A DNA stretch of 64,000 nt. It comes from Theristus sp. LFF4_11 (Eukaryota > Nematoda > Chromadorea > Monhysterida > Xyalidae). Positions within the stretch are counted from its first letter, which is position 1; each line of letters starts with the position of its first letter. A program made the translations under genes and the position numbers. Under the pieces are notes generated by a model. That model saw only the letters and a program-made list of their open reading frames with translations. It had not been told where the DNA came from and did no database searches. Where the stretch lies: contig JASANC010003393.1 in NCBI GenBank assembly GCA_030248135.1, positions 1 to 64,000 on the forward strand. Direction: 5' to 3'. Below, in pieces: positions 25,080-36,736 of the stretch.

Positions 25080-28000
25080 TTCAATCCGATGCTCTCTTCA
25101 GCCGCTCCCAGACCAACACGAAGACCAAGAGGACGCGCTATGCTGCGCGGAGTATCGAACCAAAACGGGCGAGCGGACGCATTTAGCGGCGGTTTTGTGT
25201 GACTGCGAATTGTTGGACAGCATCGCGGAACGGTTCGTTTTAGGAGGAAAGGGAAAGTCTTCTTATTTTCTTGTTGGTTTTTTTGCCATTTGAGATGAGT
25301 TTGGTTTTGAGCTGCTTCACACTTCGCTTCGCTTCACTGTACATTATAGATCGGATTCAGCCGACTTATTTGCAAATAATGTCGCTTTAAGCATTTTTGT
25401 TCGATAAATTGTGGTTCTGCAATGCTTTCAATTGTCTTGAACTGATTTTCAATTTTTTTCGAGCTTGCGGCGGCGTAGACCAATCAGCGCGTTCCATTCA
25501 AGTATTGCCAGTTAGCTGGTTGCATGCAAAAGCGAATTAGTATGAACAAAAATTCTTTTGATATACTCATTCAGAAATTTCTGTTCTGGTAAACAAGTTT
25601 ATTGATTTTCATTAATAACCTAACCATTCTTGATCAGTCAGTTCTTTCAGATTTTTTATCTGTTCAGCCCCCTGTTGTAGCTGTGCACTGTGCAGGCAAA
25701 TTGTGATCTGCATTCATTAGTTGAACGTTGGTCAGCTTTTCGTAGAGAACTCAATTCTTTTCTTTGGATTAGGCTGATTACTTTTGATCCAAACTGTTTA
25801 CTTTGGATCAGGCTGATTAGGATGAAGCTCATTTTGGAGATTACTTTTCCAAAGTTACACAGTTTTTGCAATATTTTCAAAAGAAACACCTTTCTGCAAA
25901 AATCCAATGAGCTGTATTTGAATTTTGCACGCTGATTGGTCAGTCTGAAGCATCATGGTTTACATAATGCAATCTCGATCAGGCTATCCTCAGTTCAGAT
26001 TAGAGGTGGAATTTTTCGGAAAAATGTAATTTCGTGAAAAATTACCGAAATTTTACCGGAAAAATTACGGTAATTTTTCCAATTATAAATATGAAGCCGC
26101 ACGTTTTAACACAGCTATGCGTCACCAAATACTGTTTCATGAATGCCGCTTTCATCTCATCGCTGCAGCCACCATACTCCCGAAACGTAATCGTTATTGC
26201 TTAATGAATTTGAACTTGTGGTTGACATGTAATAAATGACAAAACCGAGGATGAACACACATAAAATAAGGAACAAAAAAAATTGTGACCGACTTTATCG
26301 TCATCCATTCGAAATTGAAATTGAAAATTGAGACTGAACTAAAACAAAACTGAAAATGAAGTGAAAATGAAAGGCATGAAATGACATCAACTTTTTTACG
26401 AAGAACATTTCAAAATTAAATCGTAACATCGTTTGTTCAGCGGCTAGCTTTGCCGCTCAAATCACGTTTTCCGTTCATGCTTTTTGTACCCAACGCAGCA
26501 GTTAAAAGCCAATCAGCAGAAATGTTTCAAAAGAAATATTTTGTTGTCTCGTGCATGGCATGTGTACTCCATTCCATTGCATTCCAATCCAGATCATGCC
26601 AATAGCTTCAGCAAGTTACGATGTTGCTTTTTGCTTGACTGATGACTGAGAGTCATCTTGTAATTCTATCTAAGATAGCTGTCAGGAAAAAAGTACTTTT
26701 GTTGTTTTCAAGCATGTCATTCGGTTTGTTTTCAATCTGGTTGAAACACGTCGTGCTTGCGCATAAGAACTGAGTTTTCAGTACAGGAATGAAATTGTAT
26801 GATCTCTGGTGTGACAGTTGTGTCGTGCATTCTGCAAAGCTGGTGATTCAATCAAATGTAGCGCGCTGATTGGCTGCACTTTTCTAGCATACGACCAATC
26901 AACATGTCGGAATAAGAAAATCAAAAATCAGCAGATCATCGGATACAAAAAAAACACATCCAATGACACACAAGCAGCCTGCGTCAGTTCAAATTGTGAG
27001 CGGAAATTTCATTGATCAGACGGCGTCACTGAGTTGTGACAGCCATGACAGGGAGGTTCGTGTGTGCGTTTGTTGTGCTCCTTCATCTCAACAGCTTCTG
27101 ATCAGTCCTGCCGCAGCTTCAATGCATCATTTATGTGTGTGTGTGTGTGTGTGGGCTTTCCGCATCACGTCAGCGTGTGTTTTGAGTGAAAAGCGAAACT
27201 GCAGTGTGCAGAATTTATTAGCGGCTGCTTCTATGCAGCATGTTTACCGGCTTCAGGCTAGCTGTTCGACTTTGTTTCATTGTCTTCGTGTCGTTTTTTT
27301 TGTTGTGTTATCTTTTGCGGTTGATTAAATTTTGTTATTACGCTTTGTCGTGTTAATAATATCGCCTTTTTGGTCGATTTCTTAGTTATCAGTGCAGAAA
27401 AATTACGTTTTCCTTTCATCAAACCTGTTTGAAAACGCATGGAATTTTTTTAAACATGTTGATAAACCGTGTTGTCCAGCCACAAAAGTGACTCGTCAAA
27501 CTGAGGTTTTGTATTTTTTTAATGTTGACACGTTGTACTTTGCACTGATGATAAAATACACGTGTGTTGTACATTGGTTCATTTCGCTTTGCGGTTTTTT
27601 GGTATTGAATGATTGATTTCTCGTTTTTTTCTGTCAATTGATGAACACATGTTTTGCATTTAGGTTTATGCCATTAGATTGTGTCACGTTATGAAATTCG
27701 TGTTTCAAGCGCGTCCATTTGGCATCGAATCCAAATGAATGCAGCCAATCAGCAAACGAGTTTGCTGCATTTTTATGCACATCGAATGATGCACTGCAGA
27801 TTTTGCTGAGAATTTTGCGTATCTGTGTGGTGAGACGATGACTGACATTGCAATGATTTTTGATTTCGGCTTTGAGCACCGTTTTTTATGATACAATCTG
27901 TTGTTTGTTCGAGTTGTCGACGCTCGTCTCTGTGCTCATTTGTGCCGCCGCATTGCTGTGGTTTGTTTTCTCAAAAGTTGCACATCATTTAGCGACTGAA

Positions 28001-31000
28001 TCAACCAAAATATGATCCCAGAGACCTGGTGATGAAATGTGACAAGAGCTGCGGACAGTTTTCGGAGCTCCGGTGAGAAATCCAGGATTGGCATTTGTTT
28101 ATTTTGCTGCGTCGCTTATTTGACTTTTATGAGATTTTCATTTATGTGACTTTCATTCATATGGGTGAATATTAAAAAACCATGGTGTCCAACCCATGCG
28201 ATAAAAACACCATGTGTATATTTTCACCATCAAAATCCTGGAAATTGAAAAGCTAAATTTATCATGGTTTTTTAAATAGCTGTATTCCACGTTTAAAAGC
28301 TGCCAGTAATTAGATTTAGCGCTAAAACGAAAAAACCGGCATTAGTTTATTGTCGTCAACTTCAGAAAAGTGAATGACACTTTCCCTTTTTTGGTTTTTT
28401 AAGATCTGGGTATGAGTGTATGATCGATTAACACTTCTGCTCGCTGACTGGGTTAATCAGCATACAGTATGGCCGAATAAATGAGGCAGTCCATCAAGGC
28501 GGGATCAGTCGCAGACTAGGAGTTGTCTTTTTCAAAAATGCCAACACAATTCCCAATCATGTGTGCAAGGGAGAAAGAATGCACAGAACAGCGCGGATAA
28601 TCCATTGGTTTTCAAAAACGTGTCAAATTAGGCACGCAGTTTGGTTTCTGAACATCTTTTTTCTTTCATTCAAAATTCGCGCGCTCCTTGAACCCTGAAA
28701 AAAGCTGCCATGTTTAATCGGCCATACCGTACGTTGTTGTTTCTCCCATCGTTTCTCGCGAGGTGTTTTCTGGTTCCTGTTTGTCTTGCTGTCTTGTCTG
28801 CACAACGGGACGAAAACATTCATTTGCCTTCATTTCGATTGCTTTTCATTAAAAAACAACGAACATTCTATCAGTTGCTTGTTTGCTTTCGAGCGGTGAA
28901 AACGCACGCGTGGCAACGCAACCCCTCTGTCTCTCTCTTTTTCGCACAAATTGTCGCCAGCCTTCCATTTTCGTTCGCAAACACGCCGGTGTCCTTTCAA
29001 AGCACGTTATTATTATTTTTTTCCACGGTGTTTCCTTTACGTTTCATGTGTTTTTGCAGCCATCGCGCGCGTAATGGTGGCGCGGCACGTTTCAACGGGA
29101 AAAATTGTGCGGATTTCATGAAATTGCGGCAATGAACAGCAGCAACAACAGCGTTTCATGGTGAACAGTGTGATTTTGCGAACAACCCACTGACAGCAGC
29201 CTTGTGAGCACCAACGAGCATTCGTCTGCTACAACGACCGCAGTCTACAATCGCAATGCGTCCCCTGCATCGTCTCTGCTGCTGCGTGTGTCGCCGCGGT
29301 GCGCTGCCGATTCTGGCCACCGTCGCGTGCGTGCTGTTCTTCGGCTCCCGATTCGTCGCGTTCGTCGCCAATCACAGCACGCCCGATCCAGCGTTCGGTG
29401 CGTGTTCTTCTGTGTGCGGTTAACACTGCCTGCAACTGCGCGCCCACGGAATACGGTATCTACCGTATTCGGTCTCGACACGATCTTGTTCCATTCACAG
29501 TTTTCGTGAACGTCAATAATTGGCCAATACGGAAACAAACGTCAAGTCAACACGCAGTTGCTGTTGCTGGAATGATCGTCTTTGACGATCTTGTAGCGTC
29601 GGCAGACGTGTTGAGACCGAATACCGTGCATACCCATCGTAGGATGTATCCCCACCGGTCTGCAATCGACCGTACACGGCGCCGTTCGTTGTCGCGACTC
29701 AACGACGCACCAGGCTCAACACGCACACACACTCAGTTCATGTGCACTTTTGTGCGCACGCGTTTTCAGTCCAGGGTTGGCGAACAAAACATACCGGCAT
29801 ACACACCATCGCGTGTTGTGCTGTCGTTTGTTTGTGACCTGGAATGAAACGCATCTGTTCGATTGCTGGAAAGTGTGCTGCGCTGTGTTGAGCCAACGAC
29901 TTCAGCTGGTCACAAACAACCTCCACTGTACTTCTCTGCACTCTTCTCACCTTGAACTGTCACACTGTCACTGTTTCATTTTGTTTCCCCCCGGTTTTAT
30001 TTCAGCCGCCGGCGGCGTTCTGATCGGCAACGCGTATCGCATATCGGAGCGTTTGATCAGAATAATCGGCATTCGGCCGTGCAAGGACCGCAGGCCGCTG
30101 TACCTGAGACACCCCAGGGTGCGCCTGCGGGATCGCCTGATCGCACCCGCGTGTCCGTGGTACTTCAAGTAAATTCAATTCATTATATTGCTTTCTAGGT
30201 TGGTTTTCAGTTTTGTCTTTGTTACATTTCCAACCTTTCTGCCTTCCAACACTGTTGCACTGGGTAAACTCATTCGTTTGGTTTGGCAAAGTTTTTTTTG
30301 TCTTTGAAGACATCGCACTCTTTCTGTAATGTTGCGCAGTCACAAACACGCATGCACATGCGCATTACTGTACCATCGTATGCCTGCATGGTGTGCCTGC
30401 TTGTTTGTGCACTGTGCAACATTGCTGAACTGACATTTTTGCCAAACAATGTGTCACTAGTCATGTTATTGCTTTATACTTGCAGCGAGTTTTATTTCAA
30501 GATTTTCATTTTTATCTCGCCTGATTCACGCGGTGTCGCGCAATGTGCACCGTTTCTTTTTCTGAACGCTGTCTGCACCAAGCGCCTATTCGTTTGCAGC
30601 CCGCACTGCACGTGGATGGGTGTGCAGTTCGATCTGCACGTGCACCCGGCCACCAAACTCGACGATTTCACCACCGGCACACTCTCCGATCCACTGTACC
30701 TCACGACGCGTCTCGACACGGCCGCGAATCACTCGACCATTCTACTGCGCAACGTGTACGATGCGCGACTGAGCAGACGTCTCCGATTGGGCGTCGTCCA
30801 GGAGGCGACCGTCGTTTCGACGGACGCAAACGCAGCGAACGCCACCGACGACCACACGAACGGCTCCGTCATTGCAACGCAACAGCCGCCGCCGCCTCCA
30901 CGGCCGATTGGCCGAGTGCACTTTCTGTCCGTCTGCGTGCAGCCGGTCTACCTGTACGCCGACTGGACGCAACTGGTGCAATTCGTCGAGCTCTGGGCGC

Positions 31001-34000
31001 TGCAGGGCGCCACGAAATTCTACGTCTACTGGCAGTCGATCACACCGGAGGTGGACGCGATCCTGCGCATCTACGAGACGACCTCGCTCACCGATGTCGT
31101 CGTCGAACGGGTGCCGTGGCCGAAACTGCGCATCCCCGACGGCGACGCGCGCCACCAGAATCCGGATCTACTGATCTACCGCACCGAGGTGATCGCGGCG
31201 ATCAACGACTGCGCGTTGCGCGCGCGCGCCGACTCGCAATGGCTGGCGTTCGTCGACCTCGACGAGATCGTGCTGTCCTCGGCGTTTGCGACGGTCGCCG
31301 ACTGGCTGCACAGCATCCGCCCGCACGTCGGCTCGTTGACGGTGCGCAGCAGCAACGTGCACCTCTATCGCAACGCGACCGAACGCACTGGCCGGTCGCA
31401 CTCGCCGCCGCCGATCGTGCAGTCGACGGTCGCGAACGTGTCCTTCGAGCATCTACGGCTTGTCGACCGCGAGACGTTCGCGTACGCGATCGGCCACCGC
31501 AGCAAGGTGCTCGCACGCCCGCAAGCACTCGCCCGGCTGCACGTGCACCAGGTGCTGCAGTTGGCCAGCAGACAGTACAAGGCGAGCGCGGTGACGCCGG
31601 AGACGGCGCTCGTCTACCACCTGCGGCGCATCGAGTCCGACCTGCATCCGGCGCGGAGCAACGTCACGCTGGACGACCGTCTCGCGACGTTGGCCGCCGA
31701 CGCGGCGACCAGATGGCGCAATCGCACGTTGCACTCGGCGGTGCCGCATTTGCGACTGGTCGACCGCGGCGTCACGGTGATGACGCAGCTCGAGCAGTGC
31801 CTGATGCGCGTCTTCCAGCGCCCGCAGCAGCTCTGTATGGCCGTGTCGCTGTGCGAGCGCACGTTCACCGTCGTACGCGCCGACGAGTGGATTCGACCGA
31901 ACGACACCGTCTGGCAGTATTTGACGTACGCGTGAATGTTGCGGTCGGAGATTGTTCAATGTGTGTTCGTTCTTTTTTTGTTGGACGCTCACTTGGTGTT
32001 TGCCTTTGTTTGTCTCATAGTTCTCATGGATTCTCCACTGTGCTCCAGTTTTTTGAAACCACCAACCGACAGAGTGAATGTGAAATATGAGCGATCGAAA
32101 TCCTCTGGTTTCTCTTCCGCAAAACTAAATCGTGTGTGCTCAATAATTTTGGATACATAAAACCGTTTTTATTCGTCGTAGTACCTCTTTTGAAGCGCTA
32201 TGTGTTCTCACCAGCCAAAGTGTCTGTTTTCTTTCATTGATTAGTTTTATAGTTTTTTCTTTCCGGTTTTTCTGGTATCATGATAGTAGCTCTCAAGACG
32301 TGTTGTGCTTGTTCTAGTCCGTGTACTGTCTCGCTGAAAACCTCTTAGATGAGATTTGTGGTTTTCAACGTGGTGCGTACTAAACGTTTTTTTTTGTTTT
32401 TGTTTTTGGTTGCAGACGAAAAAGACAAATCGCCTGTGGTTTTTTGTGATCTCTGGTTTCTCTTATTATAAGAAAAAGGAACAGTGCTTTGGTGCTTTAA
32501 AAACCATTGTCAAGTTGTCAAGCAGTTGTTATCCATCTTTGCATGTTTGTAAAACCTTAGACTGAGAAAAGACATTGAACCATAACGCCGTAATGGTAAG
32601 TTTAGATGATGCCAGCACGCCACCGTGAGTGTGCTTGGAGTTTTGACATTGAAGTGTAAAGTACTTTCATAAATCGTGGATAATCAATCATTCAGTGTTT
32701 GAAAGCTTGTTTTTGGTTGGTTGTTTTGTACATCGTGTTCCATTTGGTCCACATTTTTTACTTCGTTCGCCCGTATTTGCTTTAGTGTTTTTTATCGTGT
32801 GATGTGCGACCCGTGCACAATATTGCGCTTTTAATATTATCGTTCTTCTCGCTTTAACAAATGTTTGTGATGAGTTGACTTTACAACGATTGTCTTTTGC
32901 TGAGACAGTTCATTTTAAGTTCCATCACTTTCAAGGTTGATGTCTTCGTTGCGCCAGATTTGCTTTAACTTTTTGTAATAATTGTGCAGAACAATGGTTT
33001 CAGCCGTACCTGATTGGTTCTTCTATTTTTGTAATTGCAGTCATCGCAGTTGCAACTGTGTTGTGCTGTGAATTAACGATTCGTATTTTTCACCATTTCT
33101 GATTGTTCCAGAAAACTTTGTCAGTGATTATTTGTCATGTTTTAAAACATTCGGTGCTACTAATAAGTGTGGATCGCATTGCATTGCTGGTTTGTTTGTG
33201 ACTCCTGCTTTTTCGTGTGACAATCGTTCAGAATTCTTCTTTTGTTTGTTTCTTCAAGCCTACACTGTCGACAATCATGTTCTTTCTGTCAATAACAAGC
33301 TAACAATAGCCGAATTAAAGCAGCTAGTGTGGCATTTTTTCCAGTTTCTTTCCACCACTATCGATGTTGCCTATTTTAGTGGGTTTTCGGTTTCCACTTG
33401 AACATGCTTCTCACTTTGTACCGTGGCATTTTTTTCATCCGCATAAGAAATGTAGTTCCGTCCGAATATGAACAAAAGTTTTGTCTTCAAAAAACGTTAT
33501 CACATTTGTAAAACTGTGCTTTAAGGTGTGCATGTACTATGCTCTGAGGCAGGGTTCGGCGCCTTGGTGGCGTTGAGCGAATTCAAAGAAAATGTGACGT
33601 AATCGGTGATTTAGTAATCGGTGGTTTCGATACCAATAATGGAATGATGGATCTCCAATCTAACCCCACCCCAGCTGAGGTAGGAGGAATAAAGTACGTT
33701 GGTATTGTTCCCCATCCACCCCCTCCCCACCCCACCCCAACTCGGTCTCCTTCTCCACTGCTGTGCCGAACCCTGCTGTGTCGAATCAACTTTTTGTTGG
33801 TTGCAATTTTTTATGTTTGCGGATTTTGCGTCATTTTCAACAAATTCGACAAATAAATTGAAACATACATAATATGTGTGTGACACGGTGCCCTTTTACG
33901 ATCTGGACTGCAAATAGCCAACAAAGCTCCATAAAAGGAGACTAATAAAACGTCAATTCACAGTATGTTCCAGCGATTTGTCGCGCAGCACCAATAATGA

Positions 34001-36489
34001 CGTTAGTTACTTTAAACAGGGATGCATGTATGAAAGTTCCGCCAGCGGTAAACGCACAGTCACTTCACATTTCATTCTTTCACAAGCATTCATTTTTCCA
34101 GCAAATGAAGTCATTGTCGCTGCGACAAGTCGCTCAAAAATGTGAATAAAACTTGGCAATCACACATGTTCAATTTCAACGTCTTTGTCTGTATTCAAAT
34201 AGCTGGTTGGTTGCATTTTTCGATTCAGTATATTGCAGCTTGACATATATATGGCGCAGCTGGAGTTTTATGAATGCCGTTACAGTTATATGGCATCCGT
34301 TTTCTGCATTTTATTTGCCCCGTGAATCGGAAGCGAAGCGAAAATTTACAGACTTCTAGACCAAACCGACTGAAGTGAGACCAATATGGTCTGTGTGAGC
34401 AAAGGACGTGTGTGAAATTGTTTTTCACTTTTTCCAGCCTTGTGAGTGGAAATCGCGACGGAGTCTCGAGAGTGGAATGGAACGATCTGCTGGAGCAAAT
34501 GGATGAACGATGCCGTGTTCCTGCGCCAGGTCGTGTGAAATGTGGGCACTCAGCTGATTGGCTGCATTTGAATTCGACATCTTATTCGTTTCCACAGCAT
34601 TGGTCAGAATTGTACTTAATGTTGAGTTTCACAGTATGGTGAGTTTTCTCGAATACTGTCATGTTCGTTCCACTGTCAAATGCGCAGACCACTTTTGTGA
34701 CGGCATTTCCAACGTCGCTGGTTTCAATAATAAACAGACTTGCTCCAAACGCACCCAGGTGGCGCCGTGCACGTCGGTGGTGCGTATTTCGTCGCTGCCG
34801 CACTGCACGTCGGTCTCTGTGTCGTGTTCACGTTGACGCACTACGCCGCACGGCCGTCCGCTTGTGTCACTGCCGCCGTTGCGTGCGCGCTTGTCAGCGT
34901 CAGCGTTTCGCTCGGCGTCAAACTGGTGAAACGCTATCCGAAAAGCAGGTGGGCCTGCTGTTTTTTGTGGTCTGCATATTCAATGATTCGAAAGCAGCAC
35001 GCTGGTTGGTTGCATTGCGTTTTTGTGCGACAGATTTCGGTGAATAAGAAAGGGTACTGTCGTGGGTCTTGCCGTTGTAAACCGCAGTAGGATAAGTGCT
35101 TGCGCCATTGTCACTTTACGCAAACCACACACCAGTTGTTCGGAGCTACTAACGTTTTTGTAAAATAGTGGAAAAGTTTTCTTTTCTCTGCTCAGACTTT
35201 TCTCCGCCTGTTCATTGGTGACCGCGTGCACGCTGCTGATTGGCTACGCGCACATCATGTTGCTCGGTGATTGGTCGAATTCAAATTCGCGCGTTGTTGC
35301 CGTCCTATTGACCTGTGTGCCCGTCACGTGTGCCTTGTTGACAGTGCGACGTCTGCTAAAAGTCGACTTCAAATATGACCAGTACCGAAACAATAATAAT
35401 CATTGTTCGAAAAACGGCCAAACCGTCAAGTATCGCTATTGTCGTATCTGCGTTAGTCACGTTCCGAACAAGGACCATCACTGTGTTTGGTGAGTACCGG
35501 CAACCTTGCATTGTGGTATTTGAGCTGTGCTTGCTGATTGGTCAGTCATACAGTGTCGGCCCAATCGCATTTTAAATTCGTTTGCCAAACCATTTCCAAG
35601 ATCAGTATCTGTGTTTCGTTTTCCAGGCTCAACCGATGCGTGACCACTGACAATTTGTCGCTGTTTCTAGGATTTATTACGTGTTGCCTTTGTGCCTTGC
35701 TACTCGGTTGCTTTGACGTCGCAAGCTATTTGCTGCACAACGATCGACCTGCGCACGGTACACTGGAGTGAGTGATTATAAATTGGATTAATGGAACATT
35801 TGGGGATGGAGAGATACATGTAGCATCAGCAGGGTCCCTCCAAATGGTTCAGTTAGCCAAGTACGGAATGACCGAGTAAACATGGCAGCTTTTTTCAGGG
35901 TGCAAGGAGCGCGCGAAATTTGAATGAAAGAAAATAGACGTTCAGAAACCAACATGTGTGCCAAATTTGACGTGTTTTTTCAGACTAATGGATTCTTCGT
36001 GCTATTATGTTCATTCTTGCTCCCTTGAACACATGATTAGGAGTTGTGTTGGCATTTTTGAAAAAGACAACTCCTAGTCTGCGACTGATCCCGCCTTGAC
36101 GGGCTGCCTTTTTTATTCGGCCATACTGTAAACGTTATGCCTTGGTGTCGTGCGGTGGATTTTCGCATAAAAAAGTGACTTCAAACCAGCAGCACTGCAA
36201 GAACTAAAATTGACTTCTGTTGTTTTCATAGTGTTTAGGGCGTTTTGTTTGCAAGTTTAGTAGCAACACGCTTTCTCAGTGGGGTTTTACCGAAACTCAT
36301 AACGTTATTCAATAACTTTTCTTTTTCAGATCTTCATTCGCGGTTGTCCTGCTGTGCTGGGCGACCATTGTGGCATTTCTGTTGAGTCTGCTCTTGATTT
36401 CGTACATTCCGTATTACTATCTGTATTTCTGGTACTGTTTGAAGTGGTATCGAAGAAAAATCTACTGCGATAATGGAAAAGTGAATTGA
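25080..36489 (+). CDS. ZDHHC23: ZDHHC23-like palmitoyltransferase (5' end not found)
   Basis: DHHC-type protein S-acyltransferase of internal membranes. In-phase exons: 25080-25232, 34438-34529, 34759-34948, 35196-35489, 35627-35767 and 36330-36489 (stop); the ATG exon upstream was not found. The first exon has the ZDHHC23-type Cys-rich start (LCCAEYRTKTGERTHLAAVL then CDC). It joins across a 9.2 kb intron to the ERCRVPAPG region and two pairs of membrane segments. The catalytic core is DHHCVW, then LNRCVTTDN. The zinc-finger half before it is degenerate: the usual first CxxC and the P-x-R are absent, and a Cys between CRIC and DHHC is His. Two more hydrophobic segments and a basic tail follow. 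The whole GT92 gene lies inside the long intron. Resemblance to human ZDHHC23 is from memory. The two-base plus one-base codon join across the long intron supports the link. Confidence 0.8.
25233..29255. other. ZDHHC23 intron, left part
   Basis: No exon is recognised. It contains several GCTGATTGG/CCAATCAGC copies (near 25489, 25932, 26509, 26863, 27745), an AT-rich inverted block at about 26007-26085 with TTACCGGAAAAATTACGG, a (GT)n run near 27137-27152, and the MITE at 28465-28729. Confidence 0.6.
28465..28729. mobile_element. TA-MITE family A, full copy (265 bp)
   Basis: The ends are CAGTATGGCCGAATAAA and TTTAATCGGCCATACCG, with TA duplications at 28463-28464 and 28730-28731. The size and TA target fit a Tc1/mariner-type non-autonomous element. 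The 35864 copy has the opposite orientation. Confidence 0.9.
29256..31935 (+). CDS. GT92 (DUF23) glycosyltransferase, three exons
   Basis: Probable Golgi type II membrane glycosyltransferase of family GT92; known members in worms add galactose to core fucose of N-glycans, but the substrate here is unknown. Exons 29256-29397, 30006-30168 and 30600-31935 join in phase to 546 residues. The first exon encodes a short Cys/Arg-rich cytoplasmic tail and a membrane anchor (about 16-38). The catalytic domain begins near residue 205 with VHFLSVCVQPVYLYADW. It has the family YxYW stretch, NDCALR, and the DLDE metal-binding motif near residue 320 (31255-31266). The third exon is strongly GC-rich. The gene lies wholly inside an intron of the ZDHHC23-like gene on the same strand. 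The ATG at 29256 was chosen because it yields the anchor and an in-phase donor. Confidence 0.9.
29443..29633. mobile_element. MITE with TCTCGACACGA inverted ends, in GT92 intron 1
   Basis: TACCGTATTCGGTCTCGACA at the left is mirrored by GTGTTGAGACCGAATACCGT at the right. It is related to the 24293 copy. Confidence 0.6.
31936..34437. other. 3' flank of GT92 and rest of ZDHHC23 intron
   Basis: No exon is recognised. The sequence is T-rich. GT92 polyadenylation is likely near the ACATAAAACCG at 32156. A possible MITE lies at 33550-33776. Confidence 0.5.
33550..33776. mobile_element. Possible hAT-like MITE
   Basis: An 11-bp perfect inverted end pair, CAGGGTTCGGC and GCCGAACCCTG, bounds 227 bp with a C-rich CCACCCCCTCCCC block. 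The flanks do not show a convincing 8-bp duplication. Confidence 0.4.
35864..36128. mobile_element. TA-MITE family A, inverted full copy
   Basis: 265 bp in the last intron of the ZDHHC23-like gene, with TA at 35862-35863 and 36129-36130. The right end TTATTCGGCCATACTG is the inverse of the 28465 left end. Confidence 0.9.
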
Positions 36490-36736
36490 AAATAAAAGTT
36501 GTGGAATGAAAATTGTGGTCGAACAAAACGCCTAAAACAAACAGTGGAGTTGTTTCAATTCAAATTCTGAAATAAGTATCAGTACGCTGATTGGCTGCAT
36601 CATCATCCATTTCGAAAATCAAGCAGTCAATCATCAACAAATGCACAATGTAAATGTGGTGACAAGTGTGGTATGATCGAAGGACAAGAACGCAGATAAC
36701 AAACTTTCGGCCAGTTTCGCCCAGCCTTCTTTTCCA
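36490..36736. other. Convergent 3' ends of ZDHHC23-like gene and SDR
   Basis: Only 247 bp separate the two stop codons on opposite strands. AATAAA at 36490-36496 is a likely poly(A) signal for the plus-strand gene. One GCTGATTGGCTGCA copy lies at about 36586. Confidence 0.6.

Noticed and set aside
30543..32090. Long second reading frame overlapping the GT92 exon
   Set aside because: It is the shadow of a GC-rich coding exon: Arg/Ala-rich composition, no domain, and the other frame has the full GT92 motifs.
33132..33401. Cys-containing open frame as a further ZDHHC23 exon
   Set aside because: No matching splice phase with 25232 or 34438, and composition is T-rich like the surrounding intron.
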